In this document: piece by piece, positions 24,277 through 36,700 of the stretch
Position numbering within the stretch: position 1 is the stretch's first letter
Layout: each line of letters opens with the position of its first letter
Translations under genes and position numbers: made by a program
Notes under the pieces: generated by a model
The model's database searches: none
Told to the model about the DNA's origin: nothing
The model's input: the letters and a program-made list of their open reading frames with translations, nothing else
NCBI GenBank assembly: GCA_036345935.2
Contig: JADWOT020001138.1
Coordinates: 1-64,000, forward strand
From: Taenia hydatigena
Taxonomy: Eukaryota > Platyhelminthes > Cestoda > Cyclophyllidea > Taeniidae
Length of the DNA: 64,000 bases
Reading direction: 5' to 3'

Positions 24277-24574
24277 GGTGAGGTAGGTCAGTAGGCTAGG
24301 GCGTCGTCCTAACAATGTGGGTGTCGAGACTTCGAGCCTCTCACCAGGCATGACAGCTTTCCGCCGAACAGTTTTAGTCGTTTTACTGACCTTTTCCGTC
24401 TAGCGGCAAAGTAGGTAGCACGTGCATCCTTCCTGATGCAATTCGTTGTTGGATAGGCATGATGCCACTGCAAGCAGAGGTGGAAATTAAGAATCTTTAC
24501 GGCTTTGGTAGGATTCTAGCCTGAAATCTTTTAGTCTGTAGTCAGACACCCTATCCATTAAGCCGTGGATTCAA
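24277..24574 (+). mobile_element. tRNA-derived SINE-like element
   Basis: The left end (24277-24345) is tRNA-like. GGTGAG pairs with CTCACC. It has a D-arm-like GGTCAGTAGGCTAGGGC, an anticodon-like loop CTAACAA and a B-box-like GACTTCGAGCCTC close to initiator/elongator tRNA-Met T arms. The anticodon stem no longer pairs. An unrelated body follows, and the right end is a tRNA-like segment on the other strand. No target duplication or A-rich tail was seen, and there is no second copy in the window. Confidence 0.45.
24499..24566 (-). pseudogene. tRNA-Arg-like pseudogene
   Basis: On the minus strand the order TTAATGGATAGGG, GTCTGACTACAGA, AAAGATTTCAGG, AGAATCC follows tRNA-Arg(ACG) closely, with the anticodon apparently changed from ACG to ACA. 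The B box has two mismatches (GGCTAGAATCC). The ends ACGGCTT and AAGCCGT pair perfectly, but the acceptor-to-D-arm linker is missing. Not expected to function as a tRNA. Confidence 0.6.
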
Positions 24575-26145
24575 AGAGTATATTTTCGCATTTCTCCTCT
24601 TCTTCCTCCACGTCACCATCTGCTGCGGCAGTTAAGCAGCACACCTCCTCCCCATGCCGATCCACACTTTGAATCGGTAATAAAATAGTTCCAATGTTTC
24701 CGTAAGTCGAACTACTTCTACTACCGATGACACTTGTAGTAGTGGTAGTGGCTGTGTTTGCTGTATATGCCTTCCGAGGCAGAATTGCCAGCCCGCAACC
24801 ATGAGCAATGAGGAGGGGTGGTGGTTATCACATCTGCCTTGGTGGCGACAGCGGCGATAATACCAGTATACGGTGGTTAGCATTGGGGACTTTAAAACTT
24901 AAGAACTGCGTTCAACTCTCGGGGGGACGTCAAGATGTCGGTCGTTTGGACCGCACACTTGTTTGTAGAGTTAGTAGACAAGATCGGGTGTTTACCGACT
25001 CCATTCGATACTTTGTTTAGTCGCTTACACTACCATTGCAGCTTAGGATTACATAAAACAGCCGTTGCTAACCCGGAATAAAGTACGCTGATTTGTGCAA
25101 TGAATAATTGAATTTTTTACTTTCTTCAATTGTGACGAAAGCGCAGTCAAGTACGCTGAACTAGAGTATGCCGAAAGCAGTGCCCATCCTAAAAACCCAT
25201 AATCACGAGGAGAATTCGCGCAATAGAGATCAACAATGTCAGCTACCTGGTCGTATTTGTAATTGGCAAGCCTCAGAATTTAGCTTGTCATCGACTTATT
25301 AGAATCCTAATTATTATCTAAGCCCTACGCCCTAATTTCGAACACCCAAGTTCGCTAATCACTTAAATTAGGCTTGGTAGCATACGAAAAGCAGCAATTT
25401 TGCTCTTTATATTTAAGAAACACTAAAGTCAAAAAGATGCGCACCCACTACTTAGGTTCAGTAACATATGCAAACTTCTACAGTCGAACGTGTGTGGAAT
25501 TTATACCTATTCAAAGTTAGAGAGCATTGATACCTGGAAGGCTATCGCAAGAGGAACCCTCTGAGTATCAATGCGGCATTAATAAGGTAAAAAATATTGC
25601 ATCGATTTATTCGAATAGCGTACATACCAATTTTAAGTGCAGCAACCCTCGATGACAGTTGCGTTCACTAAGAGCGTCAGAACATCGGCTGCGCCAGTGC
25701 ACCGAATTAAACACAGCAATTTCTCGAAGGAGAAAAAAATCTTCAGTGCCAACACGAAGCATGCTATAGAAGCAAAGGTCAGTCGCAAATCAAACTTTGC
25801 TTTAAGGCATTGTATTCCGTCAAGCGTGTTTATTAATGGAACGATTGAAAATATCGGGAAAATCAACAAAAGAAACAAAACAAATGGTTTAATTACGGAA
25901 GTGACGCAATGAATTGCACAGAATATGAGTTACAATTTGTTAAGTGGTCCTGATCGGGTGGTAGAATTTGGGGCGAGAGTGGTGTGCTATATGGTTGGAA
26001 AGACCGAGTGGAGGTGTAGAGGAGTGGCGTAACCGGTATTGGGGGGAATCGAACTGACGCGATAGTGAGTAGTGAACTCGAGACAGAGGGACTAGACCAA
26101 AATGCAGTGATCGAAAAGCTGCCAACGGGAAAATATATGCACGGA
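24575..26145. other. Intergenic between tRNA-like loci
   Basis: No exon or repeat recognised. The frames at 24808-25020 and 25637-25912 have no motif support. Confidence 0.35.
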
Positions 26146-26218
26146 ACTGGTGTGGCCTAATGGACAGGGCGTCTGCCTTCTAAGCAGAAGATTGCGGGTT
26201 CGAGCTCCGCCACAAGTG
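26146..26218 (+). tRNA. tRNA-Arg, anticodon UCU
   Basis: A 73 nt cloverleaf. The A box TGGCCTAATGG is perfect. Anticodon stem TCTGC/GCAGA holds the loop CTTCTAA, anticodon TCT (reads AGA). T arm GCGGG/TCCGC has loop TTCGAGC. The acceptor ACTGGTG/CACAAGT has one G-A mismatch, and the T stem closes with a G-U pair that breaks the B box consensus at one base. It is either a slightly degenerate gene or an early pseudogene. The A-box and D-arm sequence is nearly the same as in the 23.4 kb tRNA-Arg. Confidence 0.8.
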
Positions 26219-29200
26219 CTTTGTTAACGACCACTAATCCAACCATCTTCCTGTCATCGACGTCGGTGAGAATCCAGTAATAAGTGACGCGATTGTTTCC
26301 GACTCGACACCCCTCGCTCCCTAAGCCTTATCATTCTGTAAGCGGCCAAAACTTCTGTTGCCGCTTAACCAACTCCTCTGGCTTTAGGCTGTATGCGTGT
26401 TCGAATGAATGTAGCTCTAAAGGCATGTCAAATGACAGAAGGTATGAAGCTCATAATGGTATCTACAGAGATGTGACCTCGAATAGGATGATTGTGGTTC
26501 GTCAGCGTTAACGGCTAACCATGAAGACGCCTAGATTGCAATCTCCTATTGTTCCATTAATTGATCGCTCTTTTGTATTCTCTCTGTTCACTCAGTGAAC
26601 GATAGGTCGATGTTCATCACAAAGCATTTACGCAGGATGGATTAGGGTGGATTCGATATGAGCTGGGTGCATGTTAGCAGCTCCTCAATGATTTCGATTG
26701 CAAGTGTAGACACGATAACAACGCATTTGCAGGTGAAATGCGAGGTCGAGAATGGTAGTGGCCATAGGTCAGCGACCCAATTTGACTTATTTCTCCACAA
26801 GTCAATAATGACCTTAATAATTAATATCTATCGGGCGTCTGAGATTGCAAGTTGGATTGCAGATCTTCTCTGCGGAAGTGCAAAGGATATACCAGATGGG
26901 TGATGCAGCCATAATCGTAATGCCTGGACCCATTCTCGCTTGTTGGTGGCTTTTACCAGGTAATGAATCGAATTCATATCAAGGCGGATGATGAGGCAGA
27001 ACTAGATTTTGTTGGCCTGAGTGGACCCAGACATTCACTTGCGTCATTTATTCAAGCATTTGCTTGACAGTTGCTGAAGTGGATGCATGCACCCAATTTA
27101 CATCAATAGTGTTTTATCAGCTTTGCTTAAAGGAGAAGAATCAACTACTCGCGGAAAAACTAGCACCATTATCATTTCTCTACAAACAAGATCGACGCAG
27201 CTTAGCCATGTGTTGCATTCCAGCCAGTTAGAGGAGTTAGATGGCGTGGTGTGAGGCAGGCGGGACTTTAAGAATGACTAGTTAACCGGCCGTTTGTTTA
27301 GAGCCGCAAGACCGCCTACACAGACGAGAATAATAGAGACTCCGTATCGGATTGGAAAATGGATCCAAGTTACTCGATTTTGTGACCAATAAGAAGTTGC
27401 ATGTGTTTATGGATTTACTGAGCGCAGCCTATCTGTGCACAGATCACTTCGCACTAATGTATTTTCATTACCAGTGCATTTTGCATTCTCTATCATGTGC
27501 ACCATTCAACTTCTAGTCTACTAAAGGGTCGAATGAGCCATGTCATCGAAGGTTGGTGGCAGCGAATGTACGTGATTGCTCCATTAACTTTTTGTTTTGT
27601 CGATGTGAAGGAACTAAGCGCAATTGCATGGTGCTCGCATGCCAAGCTGCATTCTACGAACGTCACTTTGGAGCATTAAAGCATTCCTGAAGATGATTAA
27701 AGGCGCAGTACTTTGGAGGACAAATAAGTAAGGCGCGTACAAAAGGTTGGATTCATTAGCTTGACATGGAGACCACTCCACTTGATGAAGTTTAAAGACC
27801 TATACACATGGATGGATGGATAGCCAAGAACCAGATAAATTTGCCTTGTGTCTGGACGGAAGAATATTCAGGGTGGGAGTGAGCATGGTTTAAAAGGTGT
27901 GGGACGAAAAATAATTAAATTTTGAGATCTATTAGGCATGCTGCAGTTAGTTAAGTTGTTTTAAAGACGTTGGAAAAACATGTTTCGTTTCAAGCATAGA
28001 TAAGAAGATGGAAGGAGGTTTGAGGAGCACCGTTTTTCAGAATGTGCTGATGACACACTTAAGCGTGAGAGGTGGATAAGAAGGTTGTATCCGGATACAT
28101 TTCACATATCAAGGTAAAACTTTTAGTAGCATCTCTGATTATGCTTTCGATAGACATTCTCATTTCCTTTAAAGTGGATTTCATTACAATTTACCAAAAA
28201 AACTTGGCTGCAAGCATAAGTAAATGTAGGAGTTCAGGAACATATGGAAAAAAAGAAAAAGATATTTTGACAATGAACTTTCCCCTATCTTTTTACCTCC
28301 CTTCTGCGATAATCTCGACTTTGTCTTGCACTCAGCCATTCATTTGTCCCTATAGCTGAGCAATCATGATGCATCCGCTCCAATGGAAAGGAGCAATCAC
28401 TGCCATTCCACTCTGTGGTGCAAGACAACAATTGGCTTTGGAATGAGTGTAGAAATGATAAGCCAAAACGCGCCTTTGATCGCCCCACAGCAATCGCAAG
28501 GAGAAATTGTTAATGTCGTGTGGGATTCCACGAGCAGCAACGCGAAGATGGTGTGTACCAGTGCACTGCCTGCTGGCACGAACTTACTGCTAGTAATGCT
28601 GTACTGGATTCACAAATGCAAGTTTACACTTTTACACCATCCATGGCAATAATGCATTCGCTCAGTATTGCGCGTATGCAGTACATGGTCAGTGCACATT
28701 AACAGATTGCATTCTCTCATGGGGCGAAAAATGACAAGTTAAGCCTCGTGTTCAAAATTAAGGTGGATGTCAGGCGCTATCAGACAGAAGAGAGTGATAT
28801 TTTGGCGCCATTACTCAGTAAAGTGAATGAAATACTGAGGCAGCGGTATTCAGTTTCGCATCGACGGGTTGATGGGCTGCATAGCGAAACGAGTTGGCCT
28901 GACCAGTTCTCCAGGGTCTCACCTTATTTCTAACTAATCTAATAATGGTGGTCATTTGCCGGTCGTCACTGCGATTTGTGGCCATTCGGTGTTTGGCAAT
29001 AATCAGGCGCTACTATATAATACGTCAGAGGTTACGCCATCAAGGAGAGAGTATGGTGTGAATCGCATCGGTAAGCGACGAAACCAGTTACGACAACAAA
29101 AATTATTGCATTGTTGTATATTTCATGCATATGTGGTTTAACTAGCACGCACGCTTTGCTACCATAAAGTCGGGGCACCAAAATTGATGTGCTTCCATGT

Positions 29201-31368
29201 TCAATGCTGCAGTGTTAATTTTATGGATACTGATTTCTTGACAAAATACGTCTGAAATACTAGCCAATCGAAATTATTTAGCAGCTTTGAGAAAACATTT
29301 AATCACGAACGAGTTACTCACTCCGCTTTACCACTGTAGAAAAGATATGTATAAAATTAGATTTTAACTTGGGGTTTATATCATTGCATGCATAGGACGC
29401 CACGCATGTTAAACATGTTTTTCCCGTTTTAATTTAGAACCGACTCTATTAAGATCCCGGCAGATGGCTTTTTAGGGTGCTAAGAAGGCGAGTCTCCTGG
29501 TAAACTACAGCATCATGTCCTGTAACTGTGCGAAGAGTGTGTTATGATGTAAAAGCAGTGAATGCGTGTTAATCGAACTGCGTCATATCTTCTGCTCTAA
29601 TCTAGAACTAATTAGAATTATGCATCAAATATTAGGTTACTTCCGCACCTGTGATGTGCAGTTCAATCATAAAACATTTGATATTTAGAAATGACCGCAG
29701 TGTAGTATGAATTAATTTGATGGGCAAGCCGAACCGCATAGCTCTGATCCACTTTTCAGCTCTTCGACAGTTTTTTTTAATTTCACGTTCAGCTGTTCTT
29801 GAATCCCTGGTAACTATGAGATTTCCCGTGTTACAAGACTTAGACATAGCTGATAATTAAGAACCTGTTTTGGATAAGTAAGCTTAACTGGCACAAGTAT
29901 ATAGAACTGCATCATATTTCCCCCGTTTGGATTACGAATTGATCAAAACTTGGCGTGGCAGTTTAATTCATTTTGCAATGTATTGCCCTGGCTCCCGTGG
30001 TAAATTTACAAATTTAAGGTTTTGACAATTATAAAAGTGCTAAGTTTGGTACAGGAGATTGATGCTGCGACCTGATAGGACTGGAAGAGTGATGAAAGCG
30101 ATGCCAATGGCACTGATGATGAGAGAGGAGAAAAAGTCTGATCTATCCACTTAGCTATTGATTCATTAGCAGTAATAATTTGGTTAAAAAGTTGGCAATA
30201 CATCGGAGACTGACGTATCACAAGTCAGGGACCTGTAATTATTGTGCATTTTAATTACACTTATTCAGCGGTCAACGTGTGTAATTACATTATTAAAACA
30301 AATAAGTAAGGTTCAGAAATCGAATTGCAAAGTCACCTTTAATAGTTCAGCAAACGCAGATGTCTTTGTTGTTTTAATTCTTTACTTACCTAGTCTTGTT
30401 GTCTACTTTTGTATTCACTTAAAATGCTCTTTATAGCGTGTTCTCAAAAGAAAATTTTAAGAGCAAAGTGAATAATTCGTTCAAAATATTATAGACTAGA
30501 AAATGAACTTTAGGCGTCACTAAAATGCTGCCTGTACGATAGCAATGGTATAGGAAAAATTCGTCGGATTCTAATAAGGCGATCAATCGACGAGTTCTCA
30601 TGGGAAGCTTTATTTAGGACAAATGTAAACCACCGAAAGCATATGACAAATCCTTGCATTGGAGCAAACTGCCATTTATCTATTCATTTATGTATTTATG
30701 CTTTTAATTATTATTCTTCTTTTGCCTAACTTACAAAGTTAATCACCAGGATGCAAACTAATGCTTGAAGGCAAACTTTTATAAGCGCCAGATCGCTGTC
30801 AGACAACAATCTTTCTTTGTTATAAACAGCTCATGCTACTACTGTTTTATATTCGTTTCATTTACTCACTCGGTTAATGTATACAAGGCCACAGTTGCCG
30901 TCCAGTAGTCCTTGCGCATCGATTGACGCAACTTTTTGGTGTATCTACAAAATATATGCTTATGCTTCTGGAATTTATGCACTCGAACTTTGGAGCATTG
31001 CATAACATAGGCAAAAAACAACAATAATAATAGCAATTCTGCCCCATTTTCGCTGTCAATGAGGATCTCTTCTATTTCGTTGAAGGGTCTGCGGAATAGA
31101 AAGCATGACATCTGTTTTAGCTGCTAAAGCTCTCGGACTCAAATCTAGCTGAGCCTGAGTTCCATTAAGTAGCCCATGGATGGCTTGGGGAGCATGCTTG
31201 GGAATTCTGAGTTCTCCATCTGGTTGTTGGGAGTTGCTGTTCTTGCACTTATTGGCACAATCTTGCAATAGCTCTTCTTCCTAGTTTCTTCTTTACATGT
31301 GCTGCGCAAATAATGCTTTTCTAAGGTCACTACGTGTATTTGGCATGGGAGTTCGTTGACCAATGTGA
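26219..31368. other. Gene desert
   Basis: Over 5 kb with only short frames on both strands. No supported gene or recognised repeat. Confidence 0.35.
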
Positions 31369-31821
31369 ATGTGGGTTTCTTTAAGGCTTGCTTGCTTATA
31401 TTATTATCAAATCATGAATACTGAATTCGTTTTGGGAACCACTTCAAGTACTTACACTTTTGTGAGTAAAGAAAAGCAGTATTTACGTTTGTGTGAATTC
31501 CTCCGACGCGGGTTAGAGTTAACTGATGGATATGGCGAAGGGTCCCAATCCTTGTGTAGCAGCTGGCATCTGAAATCACGGGTAAATCAAGGTGTATTTT
31601 TGTGCTTGTGGTTTATTCGTGTGCACTTGCTGATACATTCCTTTTATCTATTTTTGAAGACTAAATTTACCTGTTTTGAAATTAAGATGTTTGCTCATAC
31701 TTTATCCTTAAAAGGTGATCTGACGTGCAATAGGAAAATAAGTTCTACTTTGCATTTATTTGGTCTTTATCTTAGTAACGAGTACACTTCCTATTTTTAC
31801 ATATTGTTAACAAATCGTTAA
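31369..31821 (+). other. 150-codon open frame, status uncertain
   Basis: Open for 150 codons, with a possible GTAAAT donor after codon 71. Residues 25-71 are polar and look more protein-like (FVSKEKQYLRLCEFLRRG) than the AT-rich remainder. No acceptor or family was recognised; it may be chance. Confidence 0.2.
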
Positions 31822-33383
31822 TTGGTTTTGTGAATTTTTACTGCCAAATATGCGTAAGTAGTGGCAGCAAACTAAACATGATCTGGAAATAGGTTCTGAA
31901 GCCCCTTCAAAACTTTTGTGATGTAAATTCATTGTAGCCATAATATTTTAAGTGTAAAGTCATTCTTTAGGACTATTTCGTGTCTCCATACAAAAAGTTA
32001 TGAGCTGTTTTTAGCGCTAACGTTCGTTTTCCGATGCTTTCCTCACAGCATCTGCCTATTTTGAGGACCCGAATGCAAACGAGAGGTGTTTATTCTTTTT
32101 GAACTTGGTGCCAAAATGGTTCAAATAACAGCAGCCAAATCGAAATGAGCTTTTAGGTGCTGAGGTTTTCTTCTTACAAAGACGAACCTACCTTACTCAA
32201 TGCGCCGCATTTTTAAGCTTCCGGTATTCGTGTGCCATGCGGCTCTAATTTAATAGTTGATGAGGTGGATTCTAGGGCATGTCCAGATTAGTAGTTTTGC
32301 TTTTAAGTAAAAAGGCCGTTTCTATCTTTCATGTCGCCACAAAGTACACTAGTGCTTTATGGACGACAAAGTGGTGATTGCGATTACAGTAGAATGTGCT
32401 AAAGGCGAACTTAAGAGGGTCGCATTGGCTCTGCTAAAGGGGCCTGAAATAAAAATTAATTTAAAATATGCAACATAGGCCACTATCATTATTGACCCAT
32501 TCAAGATTGGTCTCGCAGTTCTTTCCTTTTATCCTTGCTCTTAGTAGATAAATTGCTGTGCTCTTTCCATTACTGATAAAGTGCAGGAAGTACAGACTCA
32601 CATTCACGATACACGGTGGCACATTTTAATATGAGGGTCTTTTATCCGAATCATACCTCCACTGCTGTCGCTGCGCCGGGACTTATATTGGTAGTTGGCA
32701 CGATTTTACATCGCGTAGTAGCTATGCATCAAGCAGCCAATGATAGTAATGTTGCGAGGATTAAGCTTTCAGCCATGAATGCATTTATAAAAAAGCCAAC
32801 TAAGTCATCTGGCTGGACAGTTGGTGAAGCGAGTTATTGTGCAACGTATTCACACTGAGCTGAGGTGAGGACCCGTGAGGACATGGTTTGTTTACTTCTT
32901 GATCATGTAGTTTGAATAGTCCTAAGAGCTTGAAAGCAAATCAAACTAAAAAATTAAGCATTTCAAACACCTTCAGGAATGGCAAGGAAGTAAAGAACGA
33001 AAGGTATTCCCAACCTTTACATAATGTATGAAATTCTACCTAAACTTTTAGTAGCAGTGATGAATTGAAACCGCGTCGACACTCACTAGAATTGTGCATT
33101 AGTCCGACAGGTACAATATCTCCGAAACTGTGTGCTTCTCGCGGATCAAATGTAGCAGTGTCATGTGCGCCCTGATGATGAAGGGGAGAGGGGTCTCTTT
33201 AGCACAGCCCCACCGTGTTTATACCTCCTAGAATGCCACTCAGGCTAAAGATCAGGCTGATCTTGGAGCACTAATAACTTGACTCTGGAAAAACAAGGCG
33301 CCAACCAAGTATTTGCTGAGCTAAAGAGGCACCGAGCCCAGAGAATAAATGCGTTGTTCATTGCTTAATATTTCTACCTTGAG
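31822..33383. other. Intergenic, nothing recognised
   Basis: AT-rich DNA with no supported feature. Confidence 0.35.
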
Positions 33384-33719
33384 TTGAAAACTACAGTAGC
33401 TAACATTACTAAGAGGAAGGAGGTGTGGGAGTCAATTGTGCCTTATTATCATAAGGATGCAGAACAACACGGAAATGCAATACACGGATATCATACCTCA
33501 GGCGTCCAACGTCGCCTATATGTAGACGATAAATGCAACACTAAAGCAGTAAATACGCTTGAAGAATTTGTTTACAAAATAGTCACCTCTTCAATAAAAG
33601 TTGAAAAAGAACGCCTGAGGCTAATTTTGGCGAAAAGCGCGTTAGCGGACAAGTGTAATTGTTTGTATGGTAAACAAAACTGGAGTGTACACGTACGCAT
33701 GCAACTTATTATTTCATAA
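33384..33719 (+). other. 111-codon open frame, status uncertain
   Basis: A basic, charged peptide (TKRKEVWESIVPYYHKD near the start, KVEKERLRLILAKSALADK near the end) with a possible ACTACAG acceptor at 33396. The first part is vaguely like a Myb/MADF-type helix, but nothing diagnostic is visible. Confidence 0.2.
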
Positions 33720-36700
33720 ATATTTGATGCTTAAGAATTGCTCCATTATGCGCAACATTGGCGATGTTATGAAATTCACGCGCATTTCATGCTGCAAACC
33801 TATTATTTTTTTGTCTGCGTCTTAATTCGTTGCAACATGTTGTCAACCAAGGCCTGAAAATCTTGAATTCAAGCTGAAAACTTACACGGTGGAGGACGCC
33901 AATCAAGTTTGGGCAATCCCGAATTCATCATAATTAATGGCAGCATTCTATATGCATTAACTACAAGCATTAAAGTGTCAAAGCTGATGCTATCGTTAAT
34001 TGTCTAGTTCATGAAACCTTCTTGTGATCAGCGACTGAATTTGGGCACATTAGCTGGCTGATACTGTAACATTATTTTGGCGTTTGTCCATTGCTCAGAG
34101 CCTGGTTTGCTCTACTTTACCATCTTTAATTAAAATTCAACGCTGTTATTAGCCAAAAATTCGATGACACAACTGCATGACTAACTGCATCTTCTACGAA
34201 GCCGACTCTTTTCCATCAATCATCCATTTGCGTAAAATGCGTTACTTCGTTAGTAGGTATGATAAATAGCAAAGAAAATGCACACTGCATGTAACTGGTA
34301 ATTTTTCTGCTCCTTCTACGTCCGCACAGCGGCATTCAATCCGAGCCATGTAGGAGACCTAAAAAATCGTTTGTTTAAGGTACTGCTGCATTTAAGCAAT
34401 CTATAAGATTACAAATTGAGTAGAGTGGGACATAGCGGCTTAATGGCAATAAATCAGTTTAAACATCTTCAACAATTTTCTTAGCCTTTTCGTATAGAAA
34501 TTGTCTACTTGACATTTGTGTCGATAACTGACACAGTATCGATTATACGTTGGAATAGGTTGCGCCAATCCAGTAGAGGCCAAATTTTTAACATTGCATA
34601 GATTTGCAGAGATATTCAGCGCTACGCTTTGCTCTGAATTTCAAGGTGCATTTACTTACTTTGCTCACCCACATGAAAACTACTTTACGTGTGCAGCGAA
34701 AAAATACCACCAACCGCGGCCTATCAAAATTGGTTTTTATAACCAATCGCCTTCTAAACCGAATTTTTGTCCCGCCGCTATTGCTGCATTGTCTGTACCA
34801 AGTGGCCTTAAATATCGCTACTGTTAGTATTTTGAAGGCTAGCCTGTGAGCGCTAAAGAGGCTGAGTTGCGATGCATCTGTATTAGTGATGCATGTTAGA
34901 CGCAAAATTTGCTATTAATTCACACGAAAATTTAAATCTAGATTAATAAATTCCATTTTCCATTCCTAACTCTTAAGCCTTCATTATGTGAGATTAAATT
35001 TGAGCCTAGCAGCATCCCTTCACAAGGCTATGCCAATGCACAAAACGATGACACATGCATCTCGCGATTGCTATTTACAAGGGAGAGCTTCGGTCAATTT
35101 GTCATCTTAAGTAGTGAACGCAACAATGATTAGGAATCAAAGAAAGAAGTGAGCTTCCCAATGCAAAACGGATTTTAAATAAATATGATTCGGAAATTCG
35201 CCAAAATGTATAGCTTTATCCAATTTGGATAGATAACCTTCGAATTCATCATTTTCGCTGCTACATATAGAATACTTAGGCCGCTTAAGAAGGGCAAATG
35301 GGCTTCCAATTGGTAATTCGACTGATGAAAGGCAAAGTTTTAAGCGTAGTTCCCCCCACAGCATTGGACCGAAGAAATTATGTCTTAGCGCTTTTTGCAA
35401 CTTAATCAAAAGATAGTAATAACTATAAGATTGTGAAAAATCGCTTGCATGGCGTTGAGCTTAGCAGTCTTACAACTCCTGGAAATGCACTGTTCTATTT
35501 GGAGGGGAAAATGTGCTAAAGTCAATTGTTATATGAATGGAATTTGATTGTAGCTGTTTTGCTGGCATTCACAAGGGAGTCAGCAAGATCTAAATGTGCT
35601 ACGTCGTATTTATGCTCATCAACTCGTTGGTAATACATACCAGTTTGAGTAACCTTATAAGAACTAAACTACGTTATAGCTGTTTAAGTAGGTGCCCTTT
35701 GGTTCAACTACTTAAGGCAAACTTTTGGAGGCTACATCTAAATTTGATTTCTAGCAGTACCAAGTAAGAAATCTTACTACTTGCTAAAGTTTATGGACAA
35801 CGACGTTAATGAAGATGTTTGACAATACATTTCATACAATGAACTTATTTTAAAACGAAAGTGATATCATGAACAACTTTTCAGACCCAAGAGAACTAAC
35901 CTGTCAGCTTTTTTAGATAGGATTGTGCTACCACGCAGTCGTCGCACCGTTCATGACCCGGCATAGCAGACACTGATGTTCATTTAGAATAGAGATCGGG
36001 CGATATGATCCTGTATGCAGTCACAGGAGCGCTTTTTGAAAGGCGCACATGCAACTGAATTAATGCCTCCACTCAGCGGCATTTGTCTCCATTTAAAATG
36101 GTGGAGTGGATTGGATGTCTTGAATCAGGAAAGCTGTTCATGTCGCCATCTTTGTTTTAAAATGAATTCAATGCAAGATTGTTCAGTACATGATGCCATT
36201 GTAGGAGAGAAATATACTGTGAAATGTATTCCTTAGCAGTGTGGCTCATCGAACCCTCGTAAGTCCAATTTGTCAGCAGTGGATAATGTTTTAACTTGAT
36301 GCCGACAAAATTGCTCATGAGTTCACTGAGCCAAAATTAGCTAAACTGACTTGTATATTTGTCTTAAGTAGGCTAATCAAGGAAGGCGCTAACAAAAAAG
36401 ACTAAAATCTGTCGATTTTTTTGACTTTCTAATCCAACAATTACGCACTACCTACTTATTGGCGAGAGTAAGCAGAGAACAAGAAATATTCAACTACTGC
36501 TGGCTCTCTTACGAATGCCAGCTAAACAGCTGCAGATAAGTTGATAAAACTGCGATTCCCAAGTAGAGGAGCTAAAGACTTTGATTTGATGACACAGCTC
36601 TGCCATCTGCATTCGCGAGCCCATACATATTGCTATCTGGTAATTAAACCCCCAAAATGTGCACGTAAGAAACAATCTGTTGGATGCTTTTACAAAAGCG

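Noticed and set aside
28045..28075. Hammerhead ribozyme core (CTGATGA seen here and at a few other places)
   Set aside because: No GAAA at the required distance and no flanking stems.
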